From: Anaerotignum neopropionicum
GTDB lineage: Bacteria; Bacillota; Clostridia; Lachnospirales; Anaerotignaceae
Assembly (NCBI RefSeq): GCF_001571775.1
Contig: NZ_LRVM01000011.1
Coordinates: forward strand, 30,881-94,880
Length of the DNA: 64,000 nt
Direction: 5' to 3'
The notes beneath the pieces are model-generated. The model searched no databases, was not told the DNA's origin, and was given only the letters and a program-made list of their open reading frames with translations. Of the stretch, positions 52,797 to 61,724 are shown piece by piece (position 1 is the first letter of the stretch; the number at the start of each line of letters is the position of its first letter). The position numbers and the translations under genes are program-made.

Positions 52797-53405
52797 ATGA
52801 TGGATCCTTTATTAAAAATCACTTCGGTGCCTCTAAAGCTTGAACTAAAGGTTAACAATGCACGCTTGGAATACAACAATTCAAATGCAAAGGTTGAGAT
52901 TTCCAGAAACGCTGGTGGACTCACAATTAAAAGTGATCCTATCAAATTAGACATTGATTCTTTTGAGTGCTATAATTGCATAAATCCAACGGTCAAAACA
53001 AGCATACAAAATGCTGCCGAAAAAGGGAAAGCGGCTGCATATGAAGCAACCGCAACATATGCACGAGAGGGAAAGTTGTTTTTAAATGCAAAGATTGGCG
53101 AGGATGTAATCGGAAAAATTGCAGAATCAAAAATGGAGGTCAATACAAATTTTGGTATTGCCTTTACGCCTACCTCAAGGCCCGTATTAAATTGGTCTGA
53201 ACCGGAAATAACTATGGAATATGAGCTGGATAAGCTTAATTTTGACTGGAAAGTAATGAACGGCAATTTTGAGTTTATTCCCGGGAATATTGAAATCGCA
53301 GTTACACAGCGGCCGGATGTTGTGATTGAATACATCGGAGGCCCCATTTATGTGCCGCCTAGTGCAGATCCCGAATATATTCCAATTACCGATTTAAGAG
53401 CATAA
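52797..53405 (+). CDS. yviE: DUF6470/YviE-like flagellar-locus protein
   Basis: A 202-residue protein of unknown function. The pattern LKITSVPLKLELKVNNARLE and IKLDIDSFECYNCI, followed by an Ala-rich helix and beta-rich C-terminus, resembles YviE, which lies between flgL and fliW in Bacillus subtilis; the same position is kept here. Two adjacent ATG codons are possible; AAGGAGG is 4 bases from the first and 7 from the second (52800), so the second may be used. Confidence 0.82.
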   Translation: MMDPLLKITSVPLKLELKVNNARLEYNNSNAKVEISRNAGGLTIKSDPIKLDIDSFECYNCINPTVKTSIQNAAEKGKAAAYEATATYAREGKLFLNAKIGEDVIGKIAESKMEVNTNFGIAFTPTSRPVLNWSEPEITMEYELDKLNFDWKVMNGNFEFIPGNIEIAVTQRPDVVIEYIGGPIYVPPSADPEYIPITDLRA

Positions 53406-53422
53406 CCAAATGAGGTGAATAA

Positions 53423-53866
53423 ATGGAGCTGGAAACAAAGTATTTTTCTAAGATGGAATACGAAAGCAGTGAAGTCGTTTTTTTCGAACATGGACTTTTT
53501 GGTTTTGAAAAGTACAAAAAATTTATTTTAATCAAATTTGAAAACAATGATGGTTCCCCCGTCTGTCTTCAAAGTATTGATGAAGCAAATATTGCTTTTG
53601 CGATGATAAATCCATATAATTTTATTCCCGATTACAATGTTTCCCTTACGGAAACAGACATCAAAGACTTAAAATTACAGGATTCACACAATCTTGCAGT
53701 TTATAATATTTGTGTCCTTCGGGATGATATTCCTAAAAGCACGACAAATTTAAGGTGCCCTGTAGTTGTAAATACAGAAACACGATTGGCAAAACAAATT
53801 ATTTTGGAAAATTCAGAGTATCCCTTTAAATACCCCTTTAAAGACCTTATACATAAGGAGGATTGA
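53423..53866 (+). CDS. fliW: Flagellar assembly factor FliW
   Basis: FliW binds CsrA and flagellin in a partner-switching loop that matches flagellin translation to export. The 147-residue product has the characteristic FFEHGLFGFEKYKKFILIKF and LCPVVVN-like segment (LRCPVVVNTETRLAKQIIL). It is 1 bp upstream of csrA. Confidence 0.95.
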   Translation: MELETKYFSKMEYESSEVVFFEHGLFGFEKYKKFILIKFENNDGSPVCLQSIDEANIAFAMINPYNFIPDYNVSLTETDIKDLKLQDSHNLAVYNICVLRDDIPKSTTNLRCPVVVNTETRLAKQIILENSEYPFKYPFKDLIHKED

Positions 53867-53867
53867 T

Positions 53868-54092
53868 ATGCTAGTATTGCAAAGAAAAATTGGTCAGTCT
53901 ATTTATATAGGCGAAGATATTAAAATTACAATACAGGATATTTCCTCCGACAAGGTTAAAATTTCAATTGAAGCTCCAAAAGAGGTTACTATTGTGAGGG
54001 AAGAACTGAAACTTGCTACGATGAACAATCTAGAGGCATTATCCTCCTCCGGCGATTCTGTTGCGCTGTTGAAAAAAATGTTTGATAAATAA
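53868..54092 (+). CDS. csrA: Translational regulator CsrA
   Basis: CsrA binds GGA motifs in flagellin mRNA leaders and blocks translation. The 74-residue product begins MLVLQRKIGQSIYIGEDIKI and has the RNA-binding IEAPKEVTIVREE segment. AAGGAGG lies 6 bases before the ATG. The flagellin gene it should control is not in the window. Confidence 0.96.
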   Translation: MLVLQRKIGQSIYIGEDIKITIQDISSDKVKISIEAPKEVTIVREELKLATMNNLEALSSSGDSVALLKKMFDK

Positions 54093-54102
54093 TTAAAAAC
54101 CC

Positions 54103-54147
54103 AAAAAGGAAGCACTGTTTCGTTTAAAACTAGCACTTCCTTTTTTT
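54103..54147. terminator. Bidirectional terminator after csrA
   Basis: AAAAAGGAAG (54103-54112) pairs with CTTCCTTTTT (54136-54145) around a 23-base loop. It also lies directly after the stop of the minus-strand epimerase gene. Confidence 0.75.
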
Positions 54148-54150
54148 ATT

Positions 54151-54969
54151 TTACAAAATATACGCTTTTCCTGTGGCTACAATAGACACATGCCCCGAAA
54201 TCTGCAGGGTAACTATCTCCCCCTCATTCACACAAGCCTGCACGCCCATGGTGCCACCGGGCTGTTTGCACTGCAAAGAAACGTTCTTTCCAGCCTGAAC
54301 TGCTAAAAAAGCTCCGATTGCACTGGTTCCGCTTCCACAGCCTCTTTCCCAAATCAAGCTGGTGTTCTTTAGACAAACCAAAGGCTCCATCTGTCCCGTT
54401 TTCTCATCCCAAAGCAGTATTCCAAAGGCAGGAGGCATTTTGGGTCCCCATATTTCAGCGGCCTGCTCCGCCTTTGTTTTGGCAGTTTCTCCCCAAATTT
54501 GTCTTTCCACAATGATATGCCATATCCCCTCAAAACGCACTACAGGCAATTTCAGCGTTTCTCCTTCCAGCAAGAATTCTTCCCATTGGATTGAAATTGG
54601 CAAGGGCATTTCTATCTTCCCATAGTATCCCTGGGCCTCTCTTTGAATTTCGCACCATACTAATTTGTTTGCTCCCGAAATTTCTAATAAAAGGGTTTCC
54701 CTTTCCCCCATTGGCATGTTTTTTTGTTCCATGAGCCACGCCGCCAAAGAAAGGGTGGCATTTCCACAAAATTCCCCTGCCATCATGCGCAAAGCCTTCG
54801 CCGCCCGTTTATCCTTCGGCTCTTGAATAAAGCCCGCCTGCTCAGCATAAACGCTATGATAAGCAATTAGCTTTTGTGCTATGGCTAATTGCTTTTCCTC
54901 AGGAATCTGGGTTTCCACCAAAATCGTCATATTTTCAGTTGGGCTTGTTTTAATAAATTCAATTTCCAT
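54151..54969 (-). CDS. DapF-fold amino-acid epimerase/racemase-like protein
   Basis: The 272-residue protein has the two-lobed diaminopimelate-epimerase fold as judged by its paired Cys motifs: MMAGEFCGNATLSLAAWLM in the first half and IWERGCGSGTSAIGAFLA in the second. These are the positions of the two catalytic Cys in PLP-independent epimerases. It lacks the DapF-specific N-terminal Asn and DGS region, so the substrate is probably not meso-diaminopimelate. The gene lies 12 bp downstream of an amino-acid ABC transporter ATPase, which suggests that it racemises or epimerises the imported amino acid. DapF itself is expected elsewhere in the genome. Confidence 0.75.
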   Translation of the reverse strand: MEIEFIKTSPTENMTILVETQIPEEKQLAIAQKLIAYHSVYAEQAGFIQEPKDKRAAKALRMMAGEFCGNATLSLAAWLMEQKNMPMGERETLLLEISGANKLVWCEIQREAQGYYGKIEMPLPISIQWEEFLLEGETLKLPVVRFEGIWHIIVERQIWGETAKTKAEQAAEIWGPKMPPAFGILLWDEKTGQMEPLVCLKNTSLIWERGCGSGTSAIGAFLAVQAGKNVSLQCKQPGGTMGVQACVNEGEIVTLQISGHVSIVATGKAYIL

Positions 54970-54981
54970 ATGTCCCCCACC

Positions 54982-55743
54982 TTACTGTTGAAAACGTCCC
55001 AAAAAGGCTTTTGTCCGCTCCTGCTTAGGATGATTGATTACCTCCTCAGGGGTGCCTTCTTCCACAATTACGCCGCCATCCATAAAAATAATATAGTTGG
55101 ATACATCTCTTGCAAAGGACATCTCATGGGTTACAATTACCATTGTCATATGCTCCGCCGCCAAATCCTTAATTACCTTTAGAATTTCCCCCGTCAGCTC
55201 CGGATCAAGGGCAGAGGTTGGCTCGTCAAAAAATAAAATTTTCGGATTCATTGCCAAAGCGCGGGCAATGGAAACACGCTGCTGCTGACCACCGGAAAGC
55301 TGAAAGGGATAGGCATCCTCTTTTTCCGAAAGACCCATTTTTGCCAGGAGCACTCTTGCCTCTGCAAAAACCTCCTCCTTGGGACGCTTTCCAATTAAAA
55401 TCGGCGGCTCTGTGATATTTCTCATCACAGAATAATGGGGGAATAAGTTAAAATTCTGAAATACAAGGCCAAAATGCTTTTTGATTTCCTGAAGCTTATT
55501 CCCATCGCTGTAAACGGATTTCCCACTTTCATCTGCTTTTGCAGCATAATCTCCTAAATAATTTAAGTCTCCCCCATCCATTGTTTCCAGCAAAGTTGCA
55601 CAGCGCAGTAACGTAGATTTTCCTGAACCAGAGGGGCCAATGATAGATACAACCTGTCCTTGGGAAACAGAAAGGGAAATATCCTTCAAAACCTCGTTCT
55701 CCCCAAATTTTTTACTACAATTATTAATTTCTAAAACTTTCAT
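54982..55743 (-). CDS. Polar amino-acid ABC transporter ATP-binding protein
   Basis: The 253-residue ATPase has Walker [10 protein letters not shown] (about 34-42), the signature [16 protein letters not shown], Walker [14 protein letters not shown] and the switch His in [10 protein letters not shown]. This GlnQ/TcyC-like sequence belongs with the permease 12 bp upstream. It is somewhat longer than GlnQ because of an insertion after Walker A ([20 protein letters not shown]). Confidence 0.93.
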   Translation of the reverse strand: MKVLEINNCSKKFGENEVLKDISLSVSQGQVVSIIGPSGSGKSTLLRCATLLETMDGGDLNYLGDYAAKADESGKSVYSDGNKLQEIKKHFGLVFQNFNLFPHYSVMRNITEPPILIGKRPKEEVFAEARVLLAKMGLSEKEDAYPFQLSGGQQQRVSIARALAMNPKILFFDEPTSALDPELTGEILKVIKDLAAEHMTMVIVTHEMSFARDVSNYIIFMDGGVIVEEGTPEEVINHPKQERTKAFLGRFQQ

Positions 55744-55755
55744 CCTTTTCCCTCC

Positions 55756-56487
55756 TCACCGATAATAGCTCAAGGCTCTCTCCACCCGTTCCATTGCATA
55801 CGCCACTACTGCATTAAAAATAAAGTAGAATGCACCTGCAATAAACAAAGGAATTATGGTTGTTTTTGCAGCTGCAATCTGCTTTGCCAAGGTAAACATT
55901 TCCGTGTAGTTTAATACAAAGGCCATGGCAGTATCCTTTACCAAGGTGATAATTTCATTGGTAACAGGGGGCAAAATACGCTTCACCATCTGAGGGAACA
56001 CAATTTTAAAAAAGGTTTGGTATTTATTATACCCCAACACCGCAGCAGCCTCATACTGACCAACGGGGATGGATTCAATTCCCGAACGATAAATTTCCGC
56101 AAAATACGCTGCATAATTGATGGAAAAACCAACTAAAACTGCAACAAAACGATAGCTTTTGCTTAATGAAATACCAAAAACATAATACGGGCCAAAATAA
56201 ACTACCAAAAGCTGTAGCATTAAGGGCGTACCCCTTAAAATTGAAATGTATACTTTCGCCAAAAATTGAATGGGCTGAAAGGAACCAAGCCAATTGCGCA
56301 ACCCTTTCTGTTCCAATGGATTTTGGGAAATTAAAAACCCAAAGGGTGCCCATTTTGACATACGGCCAAAAGCCACAACAAGACCTAAGGGCATAGAAAA
56401 AACCAAGGTCAAAACAAAGATGAACAGCGTTGCCAGCATCCCTTGTGCAAGCTGCTGTATAATATTTAGATAATCGGCTATGCCCAT
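55756..56487 (-). CDS. Polar amino-acid ABC transporter permease
   Basis: The membrane subunit of a His/Glu/Gln/Arg-type importer, about 243 residues with five transmembrane segments. The family loop is seen as GMLATLFIFVLTLVFSMPLG and EIYRSGIESIPVGQYEAAAV plus LG (the EAA motif). The start is the ATG at 56487 with GGGGG 7 bases upstream; the frame extends to 56517 without a ribosome binding site. A single permease gene suggests a homodimer. Confidence 0.93.
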   Translation of the reverse strand: MGIADYLNIIQQLAQGMLATLFIFVLTLVFSMPLGLVVAFGRMSKWAPFGFLISQNPLEQKGLRNWLGSFQPIQFLAKVYISILRGTPLMLQLLVVYFGPYYVFGISLSKSYRFVAVLVGFSINYAAYFAEIYRSGIESIPVGQYEAAAVLGYNKYQTFFKIVFPQMVKRILPPVTNEIITLVKDTAMAFVLNYTEMFTLAKQIAAAKTTIIPLFIAGAFYFIFNAVVAYAMERVERALSYYR

Positions 56488-56538
56488 AAGAAAACCCCCA
56501 ATTTTGCATTTTTTCATAATTACTGATAAAGCAAGGAT

Positions 56539-56564
56539 AAGCGTGCCGGATTTCCGACACGCTT
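56539..56564. other. Intercistronic hairpin between binding-protein and permease genes
   Basis: AAGCGTG-C-CGG (56539-56549) pairs with CCG-A-CACGCTT (56554-56564), a long stem with one internal mismatch. On the minus (coding) strand there is no T run after it, so it is more likely an mRNA-stabilising 3' end for the binding-protein message than a full terminator. On the plus strand it is followed by a T-rich run. Confidence 0.6.
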
Positions 56565-56589
56565 TATTTTTCTTTTATTCTACACCAAA

Positions 56590-57432
56590 TTACTTGCCAA
56601 GGCAAACCATTTGATCTAAATTATACTCCTTATAATTTGCTACGATAGTATCAAAGGTGCCATCTTCTAACATTTCATATAATGATTCCTGAACCTGATC
56701 GCGCAATTCGGTATCACCCAGTCTAAAACCAACACCATACTGCTCTGTGGAAAGAGGCTCCTCCAGCATTGCAAATACATCTCCACGGGATGCCAACTGA
56801 TACTGTGCCACGCCAATATCAACAGCAATTGCATCAATAGAACCTGCTTCCAAATTCATAAATGCCGAATTATAATCCCCCGTTTGCTCCAAAGAAGCAA
56901 AGCTTGCAGCCAACGCCAAATTTTCTTCATTATCTTCTTCGTTTGTTAATGCAGTCAGTGCTGAAGAATCCGACTGTGTCATAACAGCCTTACCTGCCAA
57001 ATCAGCTTTTGCTTTAATCCCGGAATCTGCTCTTACTACAAAAACAATACTGTTATCTACATAGGGATCAGAGAAGGTGTAATTTGCCTCTCTACCGGTC
57101 ATTGTAAAGCCATTCCAAATACAATCAATAGAACCGCTGTTAAGCTCCATATCCTTAGCATCCCAGTCAATAGGCTGCTTTACCAGCTCCCAGCCACGAC
57201 GATTGCAAACCTCTTGAGCCAAGTCTAAGTCAAACCCAACATAATCGCCTGCCTCATTACGATAACCATAAGGAGGATACTCTGCATCAAAGCCAACAAT
57301 TAACTTTGTACGTTCTACCTTTGCTGTATCTTCTGCCGGAGCAGCATCAGCTTTCGGCGCATTGTTGCCACAGCCAGCCAAAACTGAAACACTCATTACC
57401 ATTGCTAAAACTAACGCAAAATATTTTTTCAT
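56590..57432 (-). CDS. Amino-acid ABC transporter substrate-binding lipoprotein
   Basis: The 280-residue extracytoplasmic receptor has a lipoprotein signal with lipobox LAGC (Cys21) and an Ala/Pro-rich linker. The family-3 solute-binding motif GFDAEYPPYGY, then GFDLDLAQEVCNRRGWEL and DCIWNGFTMTGREANYTFS, are typical of polar amino-acid receptors. The residues at the expected alpha-amino-acid contact (TMTGRE, SDSSALT) fit an amino-acid ligand; which one is not predictable. It is the first gene of the transport operon. Confidence 0.93.
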   Translation of the reverse strand: MKKYFALVLAMVMSVSVLAGCGNNAPKADAAPAEDTAKVERTKLIVGFDAEYPPYGYRNEAGDYVGFDLDLAQEVCNRRGWELVKQPIDWDAKDMELNSGSIDCIWNGFTMTGREANYTFSDPYVDNSIVFVVRADSGIKAKADLAGKAVMTQSDSSALTALTNEEDNEENLALAASFASLEQTGDYNSAFMNLEAGSIDAIAVDIGVAQYQLASRGDVFAMLEEPLSTEQYGVGFRLGDTELRDQVQESLYEMLEDGTFDTIVANYKEYNLDQMVCLGK

Positions 57433-57456
57433 ACATCATTTCCCCTTTTCATTCAT

Positions 57457-57484
57457 TTTACGAAATACGACAACTCTTCGTAAA
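57457..57484 (-). promoter_or_regulatory. Perfect inverted repeat in the leader of the transporter operon
   Basis: TTTACGAA (57457-57464) and TTCGTAAA (57477-57484) form a perfect 8-bp inverted repeat with a 12-bp centre, ending 25 bp before the ATG. It could be an operator or an mRNA hairpin near the ribosome binding site. AATATAATAA, a -10-like sequence on the minus strand, lies just upstream near 57488-57500. Confidence 0.5.
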
Positions 57485-57570
57485 TTCTTTATTATATTAT
57501 CACACTACCACGCTAAAGTAAAGGGATTTTTTTATAATAATCAAAATCTTTTCTATTTCTAATAAAAAAT

Positions 57571-57600
57571 ACAAAAACGGACAGCAATTGCTGTCCGTAA
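57571..57600 (-). terminator. Terminator after sipL
   Basis: ACGGACAGCAA (57577-57587) pairs with TTGCTGTCCGT (57588-57598), a perfect 22-bp palindrome. On the minus strand it is followed by TTTTTGTATTTTTT. Confidence 0.88.
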
Positions 57601-57718
57601 AGGGAGTAAAATATGTGGTATTTTCGCCAAAATCTAACATGCTTTTTTCCGCTCTTGTAGAGGGCAAAGCTCGCTTTAAAGGTTTATTGGGGCAATTTCT
57701 TGCGCCTTTGCACCTTTA

Positions 57719-59281
57719 TCAGTGAATCATTTTTATAATCAGCAGCTTTTGCCCGGGATAAATTAGATCGGGATTTTCAATATCGTTCACCATCAAAATG
57801 CGTGCAATGGTAGTATCAAAACGCTTTGCAATTGTCCATAGGCTATCTCCCGGCTGTACTGTATAAATTACCGCACCGGCAATGGGTTTTAGCGGTTTTT
57901 CCGTATTTTTTAGATAAATGTCCGTAACAAGTACGGCTTTTTCTTCTCTGCTGGCATATACTTCAAGAATCATGGAAGAAAGAAGTTCTCCTTCTCGGTC
58001 GGATAAAATCTGAAAATCAATATCCTCCACACTGCCCTTTACATTGATCCCGTCTTTAGGAGAAACCCCTTTCATTTCTATTTTTTGGGTAAAGGGGATT
58101 CCCTTTTTCACCATGCAAACAGCGTGGTCGTCTTCTTGACAGAAATACAAGATTTCTACAGATAAAACGCCTTCTACTTGAATCGTATCCTCCATTGCAT
58201 TTACATCCTGAATCATAAGGCTTCCCCATGCTTTCCCTGCCTGCAGCATAGGAAGCTCATCACTATTTAAAGTAATTTTCTCTTTTACAGAGAATTGATT
58301 TTTTGTTCTCCCGACGGAAACGGGATAGGTTACGGTTTCCCGCATTACCTCTACTTCCATCCCCGGGGCGTAAGCATCCGTAACAACAGTCTTTTCTATT
58401 GCCTCCCAGGCCGACAGCTCCCCTAAAATGGTAACATCCACATCCAAAATTTTAGGCTCTCCATCGTCGTCAAGCACTATTTTGACTGAAGTTTCACCAA
58501 TGGTTAAATCCAAATCAACGGTACTTTTTGGCGTAATTCCTTCCGCCTCCAAATATCCATTAAAGGGAATTTTTTCACTCCATACATGAACAGTCCCCGT
58601 ACCCTGATCATCGGTATACAAAATATCCATTAATAAGTTACTGCGTATCATTACTTTGCCATCCATGGGGCGAATTTCTTGGTCTGCCAAACTGAATTCA
58701 CTGGCTAATATTTCTCCAACGGCAGCCGCCGTTTCCGGCAAAGTAATTTCTTCCTTAATTGTAAACCTGTCCTTTTTCTCAGCCACTACTTCTTCCATAT
58801 AAATTTTGTCTTTCAAAAAGGCCATCCCATTGCCTTCATTAGGTACCACTGCATCTACTTTATGTAAGCGGTCTGCGTCTGCTTTTAGCCCTATTACAGC
58901 CTTAACACCTAGCTTTCTATCGTTGACTACTTCGCAATCCAAATGTTCCAATACAGTCGACAATTTTACCTGCATATCTTTTTCCAACCCATCCATATAA
59001 ATAATATCTTCAATAGGTAAGCTGGCATTCATTGCATATACGGCATCTTCACCCTTGTCAGAGGAATATAGAATATTTAAATCCAAGTCACCCGAGAGAT
59101 TAATGCGATCATCTCCCACCCGTACATCCCTCATTTTAATTTTTCCGTGGCAACACAAAACTTCATTTACATCCGGCTTGCTGTCAGGCGCGATGATATC
59201 CCCTTCCAGCAAGATTTGGGAGGCTTGCGTCCCACCCTGCTGTTTCAATACGATTTCTTCTTTTTCCCATTCCATCGGCAT
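57719..59281 (-). CDS. sipL: SipL-like spore coat/cortex morphogenesis protein (SPOCS + LysM)
   Basis: The 520-residue protein has three related SPOCS/DUF3794 regions (about 30-150, 185-290 and 335-455; each includes an ILYSSD, ILYTDD or ILYFCQEDD strand). It ends in a LysM domain (YTVQPGDSLWTIAKRF to YPGQKLLI, about 473-516). In Clostridioides difficile the protein of this size and architecture, SipL, binds SpoIVA through the LysM domain and is needed for coat localisation. No signal peptide is present, consistent with mother-cell cytosolic action. AGGAGG lies 6 bases before the ATG. An AATACAAT element on the minus strand near 59390-59400 could be a sigma-E -10 box. Confidence 0.88.
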   Translation of the reverse strand: MPMEWEKEEIVLKQQGGTQASQILLEGDIIAPDSKPDVNEVLCCHGKIKMRDVRVGDDRINLSGDLDLNILYSSDKGEDAVYAMNASLPIEDIIYMDGLEKDMQVKLSTVLEHLDCEVVNDRKLGVKAVIGLKADADRLHKVDAVVPNEGNGMAFLKDKIYMEEVVAEKKDRFTIKEEITLPETAAAVGEILASEFSLADQEIRPMDGKVMIRSNLLMDILYTDDQGTGTVHVWSEKIPFNGYLEAEGITPKSTVDLDLTIGETSVKIVLDDDGEPKILDVDVTILGELSAWEAIEKTVVTDAYAPGMEVEVMRETVTYPVSVGRTKNQFSVKEKITLNSDELPMLQAGKAWGSLMIQDVNAMEDTIQVEGVLSVEILYFCQEDDHAVCMVKKGIPFTQKIEMKGVSPKDGINVKGSVEDIDFQILSDREGELLSSMILEVYASREEKAVLVTDIYLKNTEKPLKPIAGAVIYTVQPGDSLWTIAKRFDTTIARILMVNDIENPDLIYPGQKLLIIKMIH

Positions 59282-59473
59282 AATAAACCTCCTTTGCTAT
59301 TCTTGCGGCAGTTTTAAGACACTGATTTCGGGCTTTTCCCTTTTTTCGGTCACCATCCACCCTTTGTCTATATATAAATATATTGAATTTTTGCCATTGT
59401 ATTCCAAAAACCCAAGGAATTTTAAGAAAAATTTCTTGGAAAAGCTTTGAGGCGATTATATAAAAGTTCAAAT

Positions 59474-59527
59474 AAAAAACACCCTACCAATAAATTGACG
59501 AAAGCAATTATATGTTAAGGTGTTTTC
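59474..59527 (-). terminator. Terminator after lepB
   Basis: AAAACACC (59476-59483) pairs with GGTGTTTT (59519-59526), with an inner stem AATTG/CAATT in the loop. On the minus strand it is followed by a T run. The rest of 59282-59633 is the sipL leader; a hairpin CCAAGGAATTT/AAATTTCTTGG lies at 59410-59437. Confidence 0.65.
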
Positions 59528-59633
59528 ATTCAAATTTTCTATACGTTACTATGCTATCTTCTCAAATAAACATTGGAAATGGTGCTGGTTTAATGAAGCA
59601 AAAGCTTTTAAGTTCAAAATCATTCACTTTATA

Positions 59634-60137
59634 TTAATAAGTTCTCATTTGATTTATTGGAAACCAGCGCAAAACCACCTTTCCTGTTAAATCATCACAG
59701 GAAATTACGCCCATATTGCGGCTATCAAAACTAGTGCTCCTATTGTCTCCCATTACAAATACCGTGCTTTTGGGAATTGTCATATCCACAATGCCATTGG
59801 TGGGACCCTCCACATAGTTTTCCTGGAGTACATCGCCATTAATTTCAACAGAACCATCGGCAAGCAAACGAATATGATCGCCCTCGGTGGCAAGAATTCG
59901 TTTCAAAACTACTTTTTCTTTTCCTTGCTCAATGTATTGAAAAACAACAATATCCCCTTTTTCATACCAGCCCATTTGAACAAAAAAACGACTCATACAA
60001 ATAATATCGCCATCATTGAGTGTAGGTTCCATCGAACTTCCTTCAAGCTTTACCGGCCAAAAAAAGAAAAATAATACAACTAAAATTATTGCCGACCGCA
60101 AAATCACACTGCCCCAATCCTTTAAAATCTCATTCAA
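59634..60137 (-). CDS. lepB: Signal peptidase I
   Basis: Signal peptidase cleaves Sec signal peptides on the outer side of the membrane. The 167-residue product has one N-terminal transmembrane segment (about 12-28) and the catalytic Ser35 in GSSMEPT. The general-base Lys79 is in VVLKRILATEGD, and box E is GDNRSTSFDSRNMG. The size is that of the short Gram-positive type. The start is a TTG at 60137 with AGAGG 8 bases upstream. Confidence 0.94.
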   Translation of the reverse strand: MNEILKDWGSVILRSAIILVVLFFFFWPVKLEGSSMEPTLNDGDIICMSRFFVQMGWYEKGDIVVFQYIEQGKEKVVLKRILATEGDHIRLLADGSVEINGDVLQENYVEGPTNGIVDMTIPKSTVFVMGDNRSTSFDSRNMGVISCDDLTGKVVLRWFPINQMRTY

Positions 60138-60665
60138 AGCGCTTACCTCTCATTACAATTATTCTCCCGATAAACAAAATAATACATCTCTATATAAAAG
60201 TATACAAAATTCTCCAAAAATAGCAAGTTAAAATAGACTTGTAATTTATCCCAATTATCAAAAAATAGTTTTTCCTTGGTAATTCCAATAAAAATGCCAT
60301 AGAATTTACTATGCCCAATTTTATAAAAAGGAATAAAATTTTGTGTCTACTTCAGATATTATGAAAATCGTTTTTCAAAGAGAATTACAAAAAAGCGTAT
60401 AAATTTGTGGAAACTTATACGCCTTCAGCGATAGTGCTTCTGTTACTCTATTTTTCTATCTTTTAAAAAAAACCATTATTATTAAACTGAATTTTTAAAT
60501 TCCAATGGGCAAATGAAATTCTCCTTCATTTCTGAAAAAACCAAAGCGCTCCTGCTAATCCCCTTTTAAATACACTTCTCTTCTTGATCCTTTTCCGATC
60601 TAAAGGCTTTTTGCAAGTTTGAAGCTTCTAAGTAAAATGAATCCTATTTTATTTATACATTTTTT
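60138..60665. other. 528-bp gap without a recognisable gene
   Basis: This very AT-rich stretch has no reading frame with family features on either strand. It holds one terminator hairpin for the minus-strand YeiH gene: GCGTATAA (60395-60402) with TTATACGC (60415-60422), followed on the minus strand by TTTTTTG. The remainder probably includes the lepB promoter. Nothing else is supported. Confidence 0.6.
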
Positions 60666-61646
60666 TCAGATATGAAAAAGAAACTGAACTGCAAGGGACA
60701 TCACTGAAATAGAAATCCAACATAAAAATCCCAGCAATATTGGTTTAAATCCATTTTTCACCAACTTTACAAGATTTGTATTTAAACCAATGGCAGCCAT
60801 AGCCATTACAATCATAAATTTTCCCGCCTGAGAAAAAAAATGCGTCACCGAGGTGGGAATTGGCAGAAATGTATTAAGGATTGATGCCCCAAGAAATCCT
60901 AATACAAACCAAGGGAATATCTTTGCCATGCTATAAGTTGTATTTTCTTCCGTATTCTTTTTGGAAGTGATGACTGCAAGCACCAGAGTTATTGGGACAA
61001 TTGCAAGGGTTCTCGTCAATTTTACAATAACCGATAAATTTCCTGCGGCATCACTGAAGGCATACCCTGCCGCAACAACGGAGGAGGTATCATTCACAGC
61101 TGTTCCCGCCCATAGTCCAAAGGTGTGGTCACTCATTCCAAACACATGCCCCAAAAAAGGGAATAGAAATGCAGCAATAACGTTGAACAAAAATATTGTT
61201 GATATGGACCGAGCGATTTCTTCATCCTTAGCATTTATTACAGGGGCTGTTGCGGCTATTGCCGAACCACCGCATATTGCCGAGCCAACACCAATTAACG
61301 TTTTTGTGTTTGAATCAAGCTTAAGAAGCTTCCCCACAAAATATGCCGTCAAAAAAGCTACTGAAAGGGTAAATACCATTAGTAAAAGCGTTTGCTTTCC
61401 CACACGAAAAACATTAAATAAATTCATTTCAAATCCAAGAAAAATAATTGCGTATTGCAGAATTTTTTTTGAAGTATATTGTATCCCTTCATTAAATTTG
61501 CTTGGACGATTCCAAAAAGCAAGTAGCATACCAAACAAAATCCCAATAACAGGACTTCCTATAATTGGCACAGCTTTACCAATAAACCATGCGGGGATAG
61601 CAATTAACCCTGCGAGAAAAACACCCAAAAATCTTTTTTTTATCAT
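60666..61646 (-). CDS. yeiH: YeiH-family putative sulfate/sulfonate-type exporter
   Basis: The 326-residue product has about ten transmembrane segments and the family signature GVGSAICGGSAIAATAPVI with VNDTSSVVAAGYAFS. YeiH (PF03601) proteins are uncharacterised putative exporters often regulated by a divergent LysR protein, as here. A role in exporting sulfite, sulfate or a similar oxyanion is inferred from naming of relatives, not shown. Confidence 0.85.
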   Translation of the reverse strand: MIKKRFLGVFLAGLIAIPAWFIGKAVPIIGSPVIGILFGMLLAFWNRPSKFNEGIQYTSKKILQYAIIFLGFEMNLFNVFRVGKQTLLLMVFTLSVAFLTAYFVGKLLKLDSNTKTLIGVGSAICGGSAIAATAPVINAKDEEIARSISTIFLFNVIAAFLFPFLGHVFGMSDHTFGLWAGTAVNDTSSVVAAGYAFSDAAGNLSVIVKLTRTLAIVPITLVLAVITSKKNTEENTTYSMAKIFPWFVLGFLGASILNTFLPIPTSVTHFFSQAGKFMIVMAMAAIGLNTNLVKLVKNGFKPILLGFLCWISISVMSLAVQFLFHI

Positions 61647-61702
61647 TTTATAACAATCTCCTTTGTTTTAAATTATGCCTTTTTCATTATACATCTTGCT
61701 AT

Positions 61703-61724
61703 ATAATAATTAAAATATTATTAT
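61703..61724. promoter_or_regulatory. Divergent operator between yeiH and the LysR gene
   Basis: ATAATAAT (61703-61710), TAAAAT, ATTATTAT (61717-61724): a perfect 8-bp inverted repeat with a 6-bp centre. It lies midway in the 123-bp divergent gap. It fits the T-N11-A dyad expected of LysR-type regulators. Confidence 0.55.

Noticed and set aside
57600..57718. Possible fifth copy of the mosaic repeat after sipL
   Set aside because: Only short resemblance (GAGGGCAAAGCTC and AAAGGTTT) is present, without the characteristic hairpin modules.
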